From: Microlunatus lacustris
GTDB lineage: Bacteria > Actinomycetota > Actinomycetes > Propionibacteriales > Propionibacteriaceae
Length of the DNA stretch: 64,000 bases
Reading direction: 5' to 3'
NCBI GenBank assembly: GCA_039527025.1
Contig: BAAAJN010000006.1
Location: 186,001 to 250,000 of the forward strand
Part shown: positions 35,647 to 45,416 of the stretch, in pieces
How positions within the stretch are numbered: position 1 is the first letter of the stretch
Layout: each line of letters starts with the position of its first letter
Made by a program: the position numbers and the translations under genes
The notes under the pieces: generated by a model
Told to the model about the DNA's origin: nothing
The model's database searches: none
The model's input: the letters and a program-made list of their open reading frames with translations, nothing else

Positions 35647-37004
35647 CAGGGCTCTCCCCTCTCGGGTTCGCGTGCGGGGGCGGGTGGTCGGTCGGCGTCG
35701 CCCGGCAGCACCTGGGCCAGCTCGGGCAGCTCCTGGCCACCCGTGGGCGGCACCGGGTAGCCGCCGGCGAAGGCGTCGAAGGGCCCGGTCGGCCGCTCGG
35801 GGGCGGCCTCGTCCTTCTCGCCGCCGAAGAACGACGCGGCGAGCAGGGCCACGAAGACGACGGCGGCGACCACCCAGAAGACCGGGGTGGCGAACCAGCC
35901 CTCACGCCGGCCGACGCGGAAGACGGCGACCAGCACGATCCAGCCCAGCGAGATCGGGATCAGCCACTTCCAGCCGAAGGCCATGAACTGGTCGTAGCGG
36001 ATCCGGGGCAGGGTGCCGCGCAGCCAGACGAAGACCGACAGCACCAGCACGACCTTGAGCAGGAACCAGAGCAGGCCCCACCAGCCGGTGTCCATCGCCG
36101 GGATCAGGTTGAAGGGCAGCGGCGCCCGGTAGCCGCCGAGGAACAGCGTGACGGCCAGCGCGGACACCGTGATCATGTTCATGTACTCGGCCATGAAGAA
36201 CATGGCGAAGCGCATCGAGGAGTACTCGGTGTGGAACCCCCCGACCAGCTCACCCTCGGCCTCGGGCAGGTCGAACGGGGCGCGGTTGGTCTCACCGACC
36301 ATCGCGATCAGGTAGATGATGAACGACGGGATCAGCTGCGCCGCGAACCAGATCGGCAGGTCCTGGCCGAAGATCGTCACAGCCGGCTCGGCCTGCTTCG
36401 CCACGATCTCCGAGGTCGACAGCGAGCCGGCGTAGAGGAACACCGCGACCAGGGCCAGGCCCATCGCCACCTCGTAGCTGATCACCTGGGCGCTGGAGCG
36501 GAGGGCGCCCAGCAGCGCGTAGGTGGAGCCCGACGACCAGCCGGCCAGCACGATGCCGTAGACGCCGACGGAGGCCACCGCCACGATGAACAGCACCGAG
36601 ACCGGCAGGTCGGTGACCTGCAGCGGCGTGGTGATGTCGGTGAAGGGGATCCGCACCTCACCGGCCACCGGGATCACCGCGAAGGCGGTGATGGCCGGGA
36701 TGGCGATCACGAAGGGCGCCAGCGTGAACACGACCTTGTCGGCCGCCTTCGGCGTGAAGTCCTCCTTGAACATGAGCTTCATGCCGTCGGCGAGGGACTG
36801 CAGCAGCCCGAACGGGCCGTTCATGTTCGGGCCCTTGCGGTGCTGCATGAAGCCGACCAGCCGGCGCTCGTACCAGATGGTGAAGAGCGTCAGCAGCAGC
36901 AGCAGCACCAGCGCCAGCAGGGCCTTGACCGCCACCAGCCACCAGCTGTCGGCCAGGAACGGACCGAGGTCCAGGGGCGTGAGGCCCAGCGCCGTCGCGC
37001 TCAT
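35646..37004 (-). CDS. nuoH: NADH-quinone oxidoreductase subunit H
   Basis: The 452-residue membrane subunit forms the quinone-site floor. Typical segments are YERRLVGFMQHRKGPNMNGP, GLLQSLADGMKLMFKED, AGWSSGSTYALLGALRSSAQ, VGETNRAPFDLPEAEGELVG and GFHTEYSSMRFAMFF. About eight helices are followed by one extra helix and a ~70-residue Pro/Glu-rich tail. The ATG at 37004 overlaps the nuoG stop. The stop shares one base with the nuoI start. Confidence 0.96.
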   Translation of the reverse strand: MSATALGLTPLDLGPFLADSWWLVAVKALLALVLLLLLTLFTIWYERRLVGFMQHRKGPNMNGPFGLLQSLADGMKLMFKEDFTPKAADKVVFTLAPFVIAIPAITAFAVIPVAGEVRIPFTDITTPLQVTDLPVSVLFIVAVASVGVYGIVLAGWSSGSTYALLGALRSSAQVISYEVAMGLALVAVFLYAGSLSTSEIVAKQAEPAVTIFGQDLPIWFAAQLIPSFIIYLIAMVGETNRAPFDLPEAEGELVGGFHTEYSSMRFAMFFMAEYMNMITVSALAVTLFLGGYRAPLPFNLIPAMDTGWWGLLWFLLKVVLVLSVFVWLRGTLPRIRYDQFMAFGWKWLIPISLGWIVLVAVFRVGRREGWFATPVFWVVAAVVFVALLAASFFGGEKDEAAPERPTGPFDAFAGGYPVPPTGGQELPELAQVLPGDADRPPAPAREPERGEP

Positions 37005-39508
37005 CCGTGGCTCCTGCTCGGGCTCGGGTCCGCGGAGACCGACGTCGGCACCGGGACCGAGACGTCGACCAGGGCGCCGGATGCGGCGCCGAGGTGTTCG
37101 GCCAGCCCGAGACCGGGCGCCTTGGCGGGCAACCAGATCACGCCGTCGACCATGGCCGCGTCGACCTCCAGCGGGAAGGTCAGCGTTCCGCGGGGGCCGC
37201 GGACGGTCACCGCCGTGGTCAACCCGGCGGCCGCGGCGGTGGCCGCGTTCATCCGGGCCTGCGGCGGCCGGGCCGTGGCCATCAGGAAGGGCTCCCCGTC
37301 GACGGCCCGGCTGTCGTCCAAGGCCAGCCGCCAGGTGGCCAGCACGAGCCGGGTGACGTCCGCCGTGGCGGGTCGCCCCGGCCCCAGGTTCGGCGCCGTG
37401 GCCCGGGCACCCTCCCAGGCGCCGAGGTCGGTGAGGTCGGCGCGCGCGCCCTCGGCGCTGCGGAACCCGAGGTCAGCACCCAGCCCCTCGGCGAGCGCGG
37501 CCAGCACCCGCAGGTCCGACAGCGCGTTCGGCTGGCTGAGCACCGCGCCGAACGGCCGCTCCCGGCCCTCCCAGGTGACGAAGGTGCCGCTGCGCTCGCT
37601 GACCAGCGAGACGGGGAAGACGACGTCGGCCCGCTCGGTGACCGCCGAGGCCCGGGCCTCGAGGCTGACGACGAAGCCCACCTCCTCCAGCGCCCGTCGG
37701 GCGAGGTGCGGGTCGGGCAGGTCGTCGAGCTCGACGCCGGCCACCACCAGCGCGCCGAGCCGGCCTTCGAGGGCGGCGCTCAGCATCTGGTCGGCGTCGC
37801 GGCCCGGGTCGCCGGGCAGCGGACCGACGCCCCAGGCGGCCTGGGTGTCGACCCGGGCCGAGGCGTCCAGCAGCGGACGTCCGCCGGGCAGCAGGTTGGG
37901 CAGGCAGCCGGCGTCGACGGCGCCGCGGTCCCCGGCCCGGCGCGGCACCCAGGCCAGCCGGGCGCCCGTCCGGCGGGCGAGCCGCAGGCAGGCGCTCAGG
38001 GTGCCGGGCGAGCGCGCCGCCCGCTCGCCCACCAGGACGACCGCACCGGCGTCCAGCGGCAGGTCGAGCGCGTCCAGCACCGCCGCCTCACCGCCGGGCA
38101 GCGCCGGCAGCAGCGTGGCGCCGAGCTTGGCCGCCCCTCGGCTCAGCAGGGGGGCCACCGTCCAGGACGTGAGGCTGGACGTGCGGGAGGCCTTGCGGAG
38201 CCGGAGGAAGAGCGTGCCGGCCTCCTCCTCGGGCTCCAGGCAGACCAGCAGCACCGAGGACGCGGTCTCCAGGTCGGCGAAGGTGACGCCGCGTCCGGTA
38301 CCCGCGACGGCGGCGGCGAGGAAGCGCGCCTCCTCCTCGGAGTGCGGACGGGCCCGGAAGTCGATGTCGTTGGTGCCCAGCGCCACCCGGGCGAACTTGG
38401 CGTAGCCGTAGGCGTCCTCCAGCGTGAGCCGACCCCCGGTCAGCACGCCGACCCCGCTCGGGGCGGGAGGCTCGTCGGCGTCACGGGGCTCGGGGCTGAG
38501 GGCACGGCGCAGGCCCTCGACGGCGACGTCGATCGCCTCCGGCCAGGACGCCGCGCGCAGCGTGCCGGTCTCGTGGTCGCGGACCAGCGGGCGGAGCAGC
38601 CGGTCGTCCCCGCTGCCGTAGCGGTGGGCGAACCGGTCCTTGTCGGTGATCCACTCCTCGTTGACCTCGGGGTCGTCCCCGGCCAGCCGGCGGACGACGA
38701 CCCCGCGCCGGTGGTCGACGCGGATGGCCGAGCCGCAGGCGTCGTGCTCGGCCACCGAGGGGGTCGAGGTCAGGTCGAAGGGCCGCGAGCGGAACCGGTA
38801 GGCCGCGTTGGTGAGCGCCCCCACCGGGCAGATCTGGATGGTGTTGCCGGAGAAGTAGGACTGGAACGGCTCGCGCTCGTAGATGCCCACCTGCTGCAGC
38901 GCACCGCGCTCGACGAGCGCGATGAACGGGTCGCCGGCGATCTGCTCGGAGAACCGGGTGCAGCGGGCGCAGAGCACGCACCGCTCCCGGTCCAGCAAGA
39001 TGTTGGCGCTGATGTTGACCGGCTTGGGGTAGGTCCGCTTGACGTCGGAGAAGCGGCTCTCCCCGTACCCGTGGGACATCGCCTGGTTCTGCAGCGGGCA
39101 CTCCCCGCCCTTGTCGCAGATCGGGCAGTCGAGCGGGTGGTTGACCAGCAGGAACTCCATGTTGCCGTGCTGGGCCTTGTCGGCGACGGGCGAGGTGACC
39201 TGGGTCTTCACCACCATGCCGGCCGCCGCCTCGAGCGTGCAGGAGGCCTGCGGCTTGGGGATCCCCCGGCCGTTGCCGGCGTCAGGCACCTCGACCAGGC
39301 ACTGCCGGCAGGCGCCGACCGGTTCCAGCAGCGGGTGGTCGCAGAACCGCGGGATGTCCACGCCGATCAGCTCGGCGGCGCGGATGACCAGGGTGCCCTT
39401 GGGCACCGAGACCTCGACGTCGTCGATGGTCAAGGTGATGAGGTCCTCGCGCGCGGCGAGCTCACCCCCCGCTCCTGCCGAGCCCGTCGACGAGCTGGTG
39501 ACCGTCAT
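37001..39508 (-). CDS. nuoG: NADH-quinone oxidoreductase subunit G
   Basis: The 835-residue subunit has an N-terminal 2Fe-2S domain (FCDHPLLEPVGACRQCLVEV), the His-Cys cluster region HPLDCPICDKGGECPLQNQ, a 4Fe-4S site in CVLCARCTRFSEQIAGD with a later Cys in QICPVGAL, and a long molybdopterin-oxidoreductase-like C-terminal part that has no catalytic role in complex I. The ATG at 39508 overlaps the nuoF stop. Longer upstream frames are nuoF in another frame. Confidence 0.95.
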   Translation of the reverse strand: MTVTSSSTGSAGAGGELAAREDLITLTIDDVEVSVPKGTLVIRAAELIGVDIPRFCDHPLLEPVGACRQCLVEVPDAGNGRGIPKPQASCTLEAAAGMVVKTQVTSPVADKAQHGNMEFLLVNHPLDCPICDKGGECPLQNQAMSHGYGESRFSDVKRTYPKPVNISANILLDRERCVLCARCTRFSEQIAGDPFIALVERGALQQVGIYEREPFQSYFSGNTIQICPVGALTNAAYRFRSRPFDLTSTPSVAEHDACGSAIRVDHRRGVVVRRLAGDDPEVNEEWITDKDRFAHRYGSGDDRLLRPLVRDHETGTLRAASWPEAIDVAVEGLRRALSPEPRDADEPPAPSGVGVLTGGRLTLEDAYGYAKFARVALGTNDIDFRARPHSEEEARFLAAAVAGTGRGVTFADLETASSVLLVCLEPEEEAGTLFLRLRKASRTSSLTSWTVAPLLSRGAAKLGATLLPALPGGEAAVLDALDLPLDAGAVVLVGERAARSPGTLSACLRLARRTGARLAWVPRRAGDRGAVDAGCLPNLLPGGRPLLDASARVDTQAAWGVGPLPGDPGRDADQMLSAALEGRLGALVVAGVELDDLPDPHLARRALEEVGFVVSLEARASAVTERADVVFPVSLVSERSGTFVTWEGRERPFGAVLSQPNALSDLRVLAALAEGLGADLGFRSAEGARADLTDLGAWEGARATAPNLGPGRPATADVTRLVLATWRLALDDSRAVDGEPFLMATARPPQARMNAATAAAAGLTTAVTVRGPRGTLTFPLEVDAAMVDGVIWLPAKAPGLGLAEHLGAASGALVDVSVPVPTSVSADPSPSRSHG

Positions 39509-40857
39509 GCCTGATCCTCCTGGAGTGCGCGCCGCGGCGCCGGACCGGCCAGGGCCGGCTCGCGGACGAAGATCGTGCTCCGCTCGTAGGGGAAGAGCTC
39601 CCAGGCCGGGGTGTGCATGGCGGCCTCGAACTCCTCCCGGAAGTACTTGATGGCCGAGCTGATCGGCGAGGTGGCGCCGTCGCCGAGGGCGCAGAAGGAG
39701 CGACCGAGGATGTTCTCGCAGAGGTCGAGCAGCTTCTCGATGTCGCCCTCCTCGCCGTGGCCGGCCTCCATCCGCTTGAGGATCTGCACCAGCCACCAGG
39801 TGCCCTCGCGGCACGGCGTGCACTTGCCGCAGGACTCGTGCTTGTAGAACTCGGTCCAGCGCAGCACCGTGCGGACCACCGAGGTGGTCTCGTCGAAGCA
39901 CTGCAGGGCCTTGGTGCCCAGCATCGACTTCACGCTGGCCACGCCCTCGTAGTCCAACGGCACGTCGAGGTGCTCGGGGGTGAGGATCGGCGTGCTCGAG
40001 CCGCCCGGGGTCCAGAACTTCAGCTCGTGGCCGGCGCGGATGCCGCCGGCGAGGTCGAGCAGCTGGCGCAGGGTGATGCCCAGCGGGGCCTCGAACTGGC
40101 CGGGGCGGGTGACGTGGCCCGACAGCGAGTAGATGGTCATGCCCTTGGACTTCTCGGTGCCCATGGAGGAGAACCACGTCGCCCCGCGGGCGAGGATCGA
40201 GGGCACCGAGGCGATGGACTCGACGTTGTTGATCACCGTCGGGCTGGCGTAGAGCCCGGCCACGGCGGGGAACGGCGGCCGCAGCCGGGGCTGGCCCCGA
40301 CGGCCCTCCAGCGAGTCGAGCAGGGCCGTCTCCTCACCGCAGATGTAGGCGCCGGCGCCGGCGTGCACGATGATCTCCAGGTCGTAGCCGGTGCCCAGGA
40401 TGTTCTGCCCCGCGTAGCCGGCCGAGTAGGCCTCCCGCACCGCCTGCTGCAGCCGCCGGACCACGTGCACGACCTCACCGCGGACGTAGATGAACGCGGT
40501 GTGCGAGCGGATGGCGTACGCGGAGATGATGACGCCCTCGACCAGGGTGTGCGGCGAGGCCATCATCAGCGGGATGTCCTTGCAGGTGCCCGGCTCGGAC
40601 TCGTCGGCGTTCACCACCAGGTACTTGGGCTTCGGGTTGTCCTGGGGGATGAAGCCCCACTTCATCCCGGTCGGGAACCCGGCGCCGCCGCGGCCGCGCA
40701 GACCCGCGTCCTTGACCTGGGCGACGACGTCGGCCGGGTCCATGGCCAGCGCGGTGCGCAGCCCCTGGTAGCCGCCCGTGCGCTCGTAGTTGACGAGCTT
40801 CCAGGCGCGCTCGTCGCCCCAGTTGGCGGTCAGCACCGGGGTCAGCAGGTCGGTCAT
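39505..40857 (-). CDS. nuoF: NADH-quinone oxidoreductase subunit F
   Basis: The 450-residue flavoprotein binds NADH and FMN (LRGRGGAGFPTGMKWGF near residue 55, GAGAYICGEETALLDSLEG) and cluster N3 (ESCGKCTPCREGTWW, with a distal Cys in LGRSFCALGDGA). It is the electron entry point of the complex. The ATG at 40857 overlaps the nuoE stop, and its stop overlaps the nuoG start. Confidence 0.97.
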   Translation of the reverse strand: MTDLLTPVLTANWGDERAWKLVNYERTGGYQGLRTALAMDPADVVAQVKDAGLRGRGGAGFPTGMKWGFIPQDNPKPKYLVVNADESEPGTCKDIPLMMASPHTLVEGVIISAYAIRSHTAFIYVRGEVVHVVRRLQQAVREAYSAGYAGQNILGTGYDLEIIVHAGAGAYICGEETALLDSLEGRRGQPRLRPPFPAVAGLYASPTVINNVESIASVPSILARGATWFSSMGTEKSKGMTIYSLSGHVTRPGQFEAPLGITLRQLLDLAGGIRAGHELKFWTPGGSSTPILTPEHLDVPLDYEGVASVKSMLGTKALQCFDETTSVVRTVLRWTEFYKHESCGKCTPCREGTWWLVQILKRMEAGHGEEGDIEKLLDLCENILGRSFCALGDGATSPISSAIKYFREEFEAAMHTPAWELFPYERSTIFVREPALAGPAPRRALQEDQA

Positions 40858-41675
40858 GACTTCTCCGTCGGATCGTCGTGCTGCTCAGGAGGGGGTGCGC
40901 TGGGGGCGGACCAGCCGCGCTCGCGGGCGATCTGCAGGCCGAGCCGGGACGCCTCACCGGAGGTGGGACCCTCGTCCGCCCGGCCGTCGGGGAAACCGGC
41001 GAGCACCCGCTCGGTCTCCTTCCAGGTGACAACCTGCGCGCCACGGGTGGCCTGCACCGGGGCGCCGGCGCGCAGGGCGTCCACGACCTCCACCGCCCGC
41101 TCGGGGGTGGTGTTGTCGAAGAACTCCCAGTTGACCATCATCACCGGCGCGTAGTCGCAGGCCGCGTTGCACTCGAGGTGCTCCAGGGTCACCTGGCCGT
41201 CCTCGGTCGTCTCGTCGTTGCCGACGCCCAGGTGGTCCTGCAGCCGGGAGTACACCTCGTCGCCGCCCATGATCGCGCAGAGCGCGGTGGTGCAGACCCC
41301 GACGTGGTACTTCCCGACCGGACGGCGCTTGTACATCGTGTAGAAGGTGGCGACGCCGCTGACGTCGGCCGTGCTCAGCCCGAGGATCTCCGCGCACGCC
41401 TCGATCCCCGCCGGGGTCACCCGGCCCTCGACGCTCTGCACCAGGTGCAGCATCGGCAGCAGCGCCGACCGCGCCTGCGGGTACCGACCGGCGATCATCC
41501 GCAGCTCGTCGAGCACGGCGTCGTCGATCAGGCTGACCGGCCCGTCGAAGTCCAGGCTCGGCTCGTCGAAGTGCGTCTTGAAGTGCCCGTGCCCGACCAG
41601 CTCCTCGCTGGCGGTGGTGCCCGCAGGCGCACCCGCCCGGGCGCCCGGCCCCTGCGGCTCGACCAGCTCGCTCAT
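40854..41675 (-). CDS. nuoE: NADH-quinone oxidoreductase subunit E
   Basis: The 273-residue thioredoxin-like subunit binds cluster N1a with Cys in VCTTALCAIMGG and LECNAACDYAPV. It has a ~35-residue N-terminal and ~60-residue C-terminal extension relative to E. coli. It stands apart from nuoD by 298 bp that hold an inverted repeat and a REP-like element, the only large gap in the operon. Confidence 0.95.
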   Translation of the reverse strand: MSELVEPQGPGARAGAPAGTTASEELVGHGHFKTHFDEPSLDFDGPVSLIDDAVLDELRMIAGRYPQARSALLPMLHLVQSVEGRVTPAGIEACAEILGLSTADVSGVATFYTMYKRRPVGKYHVGVCTTALCAIMGGDEVYSRLQDHLGVGNDETTEDGQVTLEHLECNAACDYAPVMMVNWEFFDNTTPERAVEVVDALRAGAPVQATRGAQVVTWKETERVLAGFPDGRADEGPTSGEASRLGLQIARERGWSAPSAPPPEQHDDPTEKS

Positions 41676-41820
41676 GCCCTCCCCCTCGACCGTGGACGTG
41701 CGCCCCAGGGCGCGCTGGTGACCGACGCGCCGCCCGCGGCAGCCAGCTTCGCCCCGGCGCCGGCCGGGGTGACTGGTGCCGTCGACCGGACCCCCGCGCG
41801 ACGAGACCGTCGCGGCGTGA

Positions 41821-41920
41821 GGTGGTCAGCGGCGCCTGGCCGGGTGGGTCGGGCGTTTGGCGCGGAGCGCAGCGCTGGCGGAGCGCAGCGCCGAGGGCGG
41901 GCCAGGCGCCGCTGACCACC
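41821..41920. repeat. Long inverted repeat within nuoD-nuoE gap
   Basis: A 21-bp arm starting GGTGGTCAGCGGCGCCTGG at 41821 has a perfect complement ending at 41920, with a 58-bp loop that contains its own GAGCGCAGCGC repeats (about 41875 and 41880). Transcribed as part of the nuo mRNA, it would form a strong hairpin between nuoD and nuoE, acting as an attenuator, a processing site or an RNA stabiliser. No gene is seen in 41676-41973. Confidence 0.85.
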
Positions 41921-41941
41921 GCGCGGCGCGACACGCCCCAC

Positions 41942-41967
41942 CCCTTCGACGAGCTCAGAGCGCGAGA
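41942..41967 (-). repeat. REP-like repeat downstream of nuoD
   Basis: CCCTTCGACGAGCTCAGAGC followed by GCGAGA, nearly the same as the element at 27196. It lies 7 bp beyond the nuoD stop. Confidence 0.75.
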
Positions 41968-41973
41968 TGACGC

Positions 41974-43364
<1,391 letters not shown>

Positions 43365-43365
<1 letters not shown>

Positions 43366-44234
43366 CAGTTGTACGTCCTCCGCTGGTCGGGGGGCGCCAC
43401 GGCAGCCCCCTTGTACTCCACGGGAATGCCGCCGAGCGGGTAGTCCTTGCGCTGCGGGTGGCCGGGCCAGTCGTCCGGCATCAGGATGCGGGTGAGGGCC
43501 GGGTGGCCGTCGAAGACGACGCCGAACATGTCCCAGGTCTCGCGCTCGTGCCAGTCGGCGGTCGGGTAGGTGGCCACCACCGACGGCAGGTGCGGGTCGG
43601 CGTCGGGCACCGAGACCTCGAGCCGGATCCGCCGGTTGTGGGTCATCGACTGCAGGTGGTAGACGACGTGCAGCTCGGCCCCGGCGTCGGCCGGGTAGTG
43701 CACGCCGGAGACGCCGCTGCAGAACTCGAACCGCAGCTGGGCGTCGTCGCGCAGGTGGCGGACCAGGGTGGGCAGGTGCTGGCGGGCCACGTGGAAGGTG
43801 ATCTCGCCGCGGTGGATGACCACCTTGGTGATCACGTCGGAGTAGCCGGGCACCAGCTCGCCCAGGCGGTCGTTGACGGTGTCCCACCAGCCGCCGAACG
43901 GCGGGGCCGCGGCGGAGGGGAACTCGATCGTCCGGGTCAGACCGCCGTAGCCGGAGGTGTCGCCGGTGCCCCGGACCCCGAACATCCCGCGCCGGGTCTC
44001 GAGCACCTCGGCGGTGGGCTGGCTGGAGGTGGTCAGCTCGGAGCGGTCCTCGCCGGCCTCGGTGTCGTCGGTGGAGACCTCCGGCGCGGAGCCGGTCAGC
44101 GAGCCGGTGCGGGTGCCGGCGTCGGGGGCGGACTCGCCCTCGTCCACCGCGCCCTTGACGCGGGCCTTGGCGTCGGACTCGGCGCTGATCGGCTCGCCGC
44201 CGGCCGTGCGGTCGCCGCGGTTGTCCCCGCTCAC
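43365..44234 (-). CDS. nuoC: NADH-quinone oxidoreductase subunit C
   Basis: The 289-residue subunit has the 30-kDa signature DWHERETWDMFGVVFDGHPA, then LTRILMPDDWPGHPQRKDYP, near residues 225-265. The first ~95 residues are hydrophilic, acidic and probably disordered, a feature of actinobacterial NuoC. The GTG at 44234 overlaps the nuoB stop (GTGA). Confidence 0.95.
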
Positions 44235-44785
44235 CGCAGCAGGCCCTTGAGCTCGCGGGTCGAGGGTGCCGTCAGCTGCGCCTGCTCGGCGGCGGCCTCG
44301 ACCTCCTGGGCGTGGGTGCCGATCGGGGTGGAGGCCACCTTGTCCTTGAGCTTGAACATGGCGTCGATCAGCATCTCCGGCCGCGGCGGGCAGCCCGGCA
44401 GGTACATGTCGACGGGCACGACGTGGTCGACACCCTGGACGATCGCGTAGTTGTTGAACATGCCGCCGGTGCTGGCGCAGACGCCCATGGCCAGCACCCA
44501 CTTCGGGTTGGGCATCTGGTCGTAGATCTGGCGCAGCACCGGGGCCATCTTCTGGCTGACCCGGCCGGCCACGATCATCAGGTCGGCCTGCCGCGGCGAG
44601 GCGCGGAACACCTCCTGGCCCCAGCGTCCGGAGTCGTAGCGGGGCGCGCCGTAGGTCATCATCTCGATGGCGCAGCAGGCCAGGCCGAAGGTGGCCGGCC
44701 AGAAGGCGGCGCTCCGCATGTAGCCGAACAGGCCCTCGACCGTGGTCAGCAGGACCCCGCTGGGCAGCTTCTCCTCGACACCCAT
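44231..44785 (-). CDS. nuoB: NADH-quinone oxidoreductase subunit B
   Basis: The 184-residue subunit holds cluster N2: FGLACCAIEMM, MGVCASTGG and YLPGCPPRPE give the four Cys. The quinone-pocket segment TYGAPRYDSGRWG is intact, in contrast to the orphan NuoB-like protein at 9167. An Ala/Glu-rich tail of ~30 residues follows. The ATG is 24 bp after the nuoA stop and is preceded by AAGGGG. Confidence 0.97.
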   Translation of the reverse strand: MGVEEKLPSGVLLTTVEGLFGYMRSAAFWPATFGLACCAIEMMTYGAPRYDSGRWGQEVFRASPRQADLMIVAGRVSQKMAPVLRQIYDQMPNPKWVLAMGVCASTGGMFNNYAIVQGVDHVVPVDMYLPGCPPRPEMLIDAMFKLKDKVASTPIGTHAQEVEAAAEQAQLTAPSTRELKGLLR

Positions 44786-44809
44786 GTCAACACACCCCTT
44801 GGTCGGTGA

Positions 44810-45169
44810 TCAGTCCCACTCGAGCCCACCTCGGCGGAGTTCGTAGACGTATGGGATGCAGATGAACAGCAGGAACAGCATCATCGCCCCGGTCGCGAAC
44901 ACGGGCAGGATGTCGAACGACACCGCCCACGGGTAGAGGAAGACGATCTCGATGTCGAAGATGATGAACGTCATCGCCGTGATGTAGTACTTCACCGGGA
45001 ACCGGCCACCGCCGACCGGCTGCGGGGTCGGCTCGATCCCGCACTCGTACGAGTCGTACTTGGCCCGGTTGTAGCGGCCCGGTCCGACCAGCAGGCTCGT
45101 GACGATGGTCAGCGTGACGAAGCCGGCCGCGAGGGCCAGCAGGATCACGATGCCCAGGTAGGGGTTCAT
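44810..45169 (-). CDS. nuoA: NADH-quinone oxidoreductase subunit A
   Basis: The 119-residue protein has three helices and the family segment KYDSYECGIEPTPQPVGGGR, then FPVKYYITAMTFIIFDIEIV, near residues 40-75. It begins the 14-gene nuo operon. The ATG at 45169 is chosen by homology and by GGAAGGGCGG upstream; longer frames upstream run through the regulatory region. Confidence 0.96.
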   Translation of the reverse strand: MNPYLGIVILLALAAGFVTLTIVTSLLVGPGRYNRAKYDSYECGIEPTPQPVGGGRFPVKYYITAMTFIIFDIEIVFLYPWAVSFDILPVFATGAMMLFLLFICIPYVYELRRGGLEWD

Positions 45170-45221
45170 GTCCGCCCTTCCACCGTCGTCGTCGACGTGC
45201 TCGTCAGAGGTCTCGAAGTGC

Positions 45222-45239
45222 TCGTGAATCGCTTCACGA
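45222..45239. promoter_or_regulatory. Rex-like redox operator upstream of nuoA
   Basis: TCGTGAATCGCTTCACGA is a perfect 7-4-7 palindrome. Its GTGAA-N4-TTCAC core equals that of the Streptomyces Rex operator (TGTGAACGCGTTCACA). It lies 53-70 bp upstream of the nuoA start. A possible -10 (TAGAGT on the minus strand, 45255-45260) lies just upstream, so Rex bound here would block transcription when NAD+/NADH is high. Confidence 0.7.
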
Positions 45240-45416
45240 AGTCCGTGCTCGCCCACTCTACGACGCCCGGCTGACGTTTTTCGCACCCGGATGCGGGGGC
45301 GTCCACCGTCGGATCACCCCGGCAATTCCGCAACATCCGGCGTGCGGAAATGACGCGCGGCAGCCGGTGGCAGGATGGCGGGGCTGACGAGGGACGAGAT
45401 GGATGAGCGGAGGTCG

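Noticed and set aside
37001..40177. A 1058-codon minus-strand frame across nuoG and most of nuoF
   Set aside because: Only the part up to 39508 has NuoG homology and it starts at a proper ATG overlapping the nuoF stop; the rest is nuoF in another frame.
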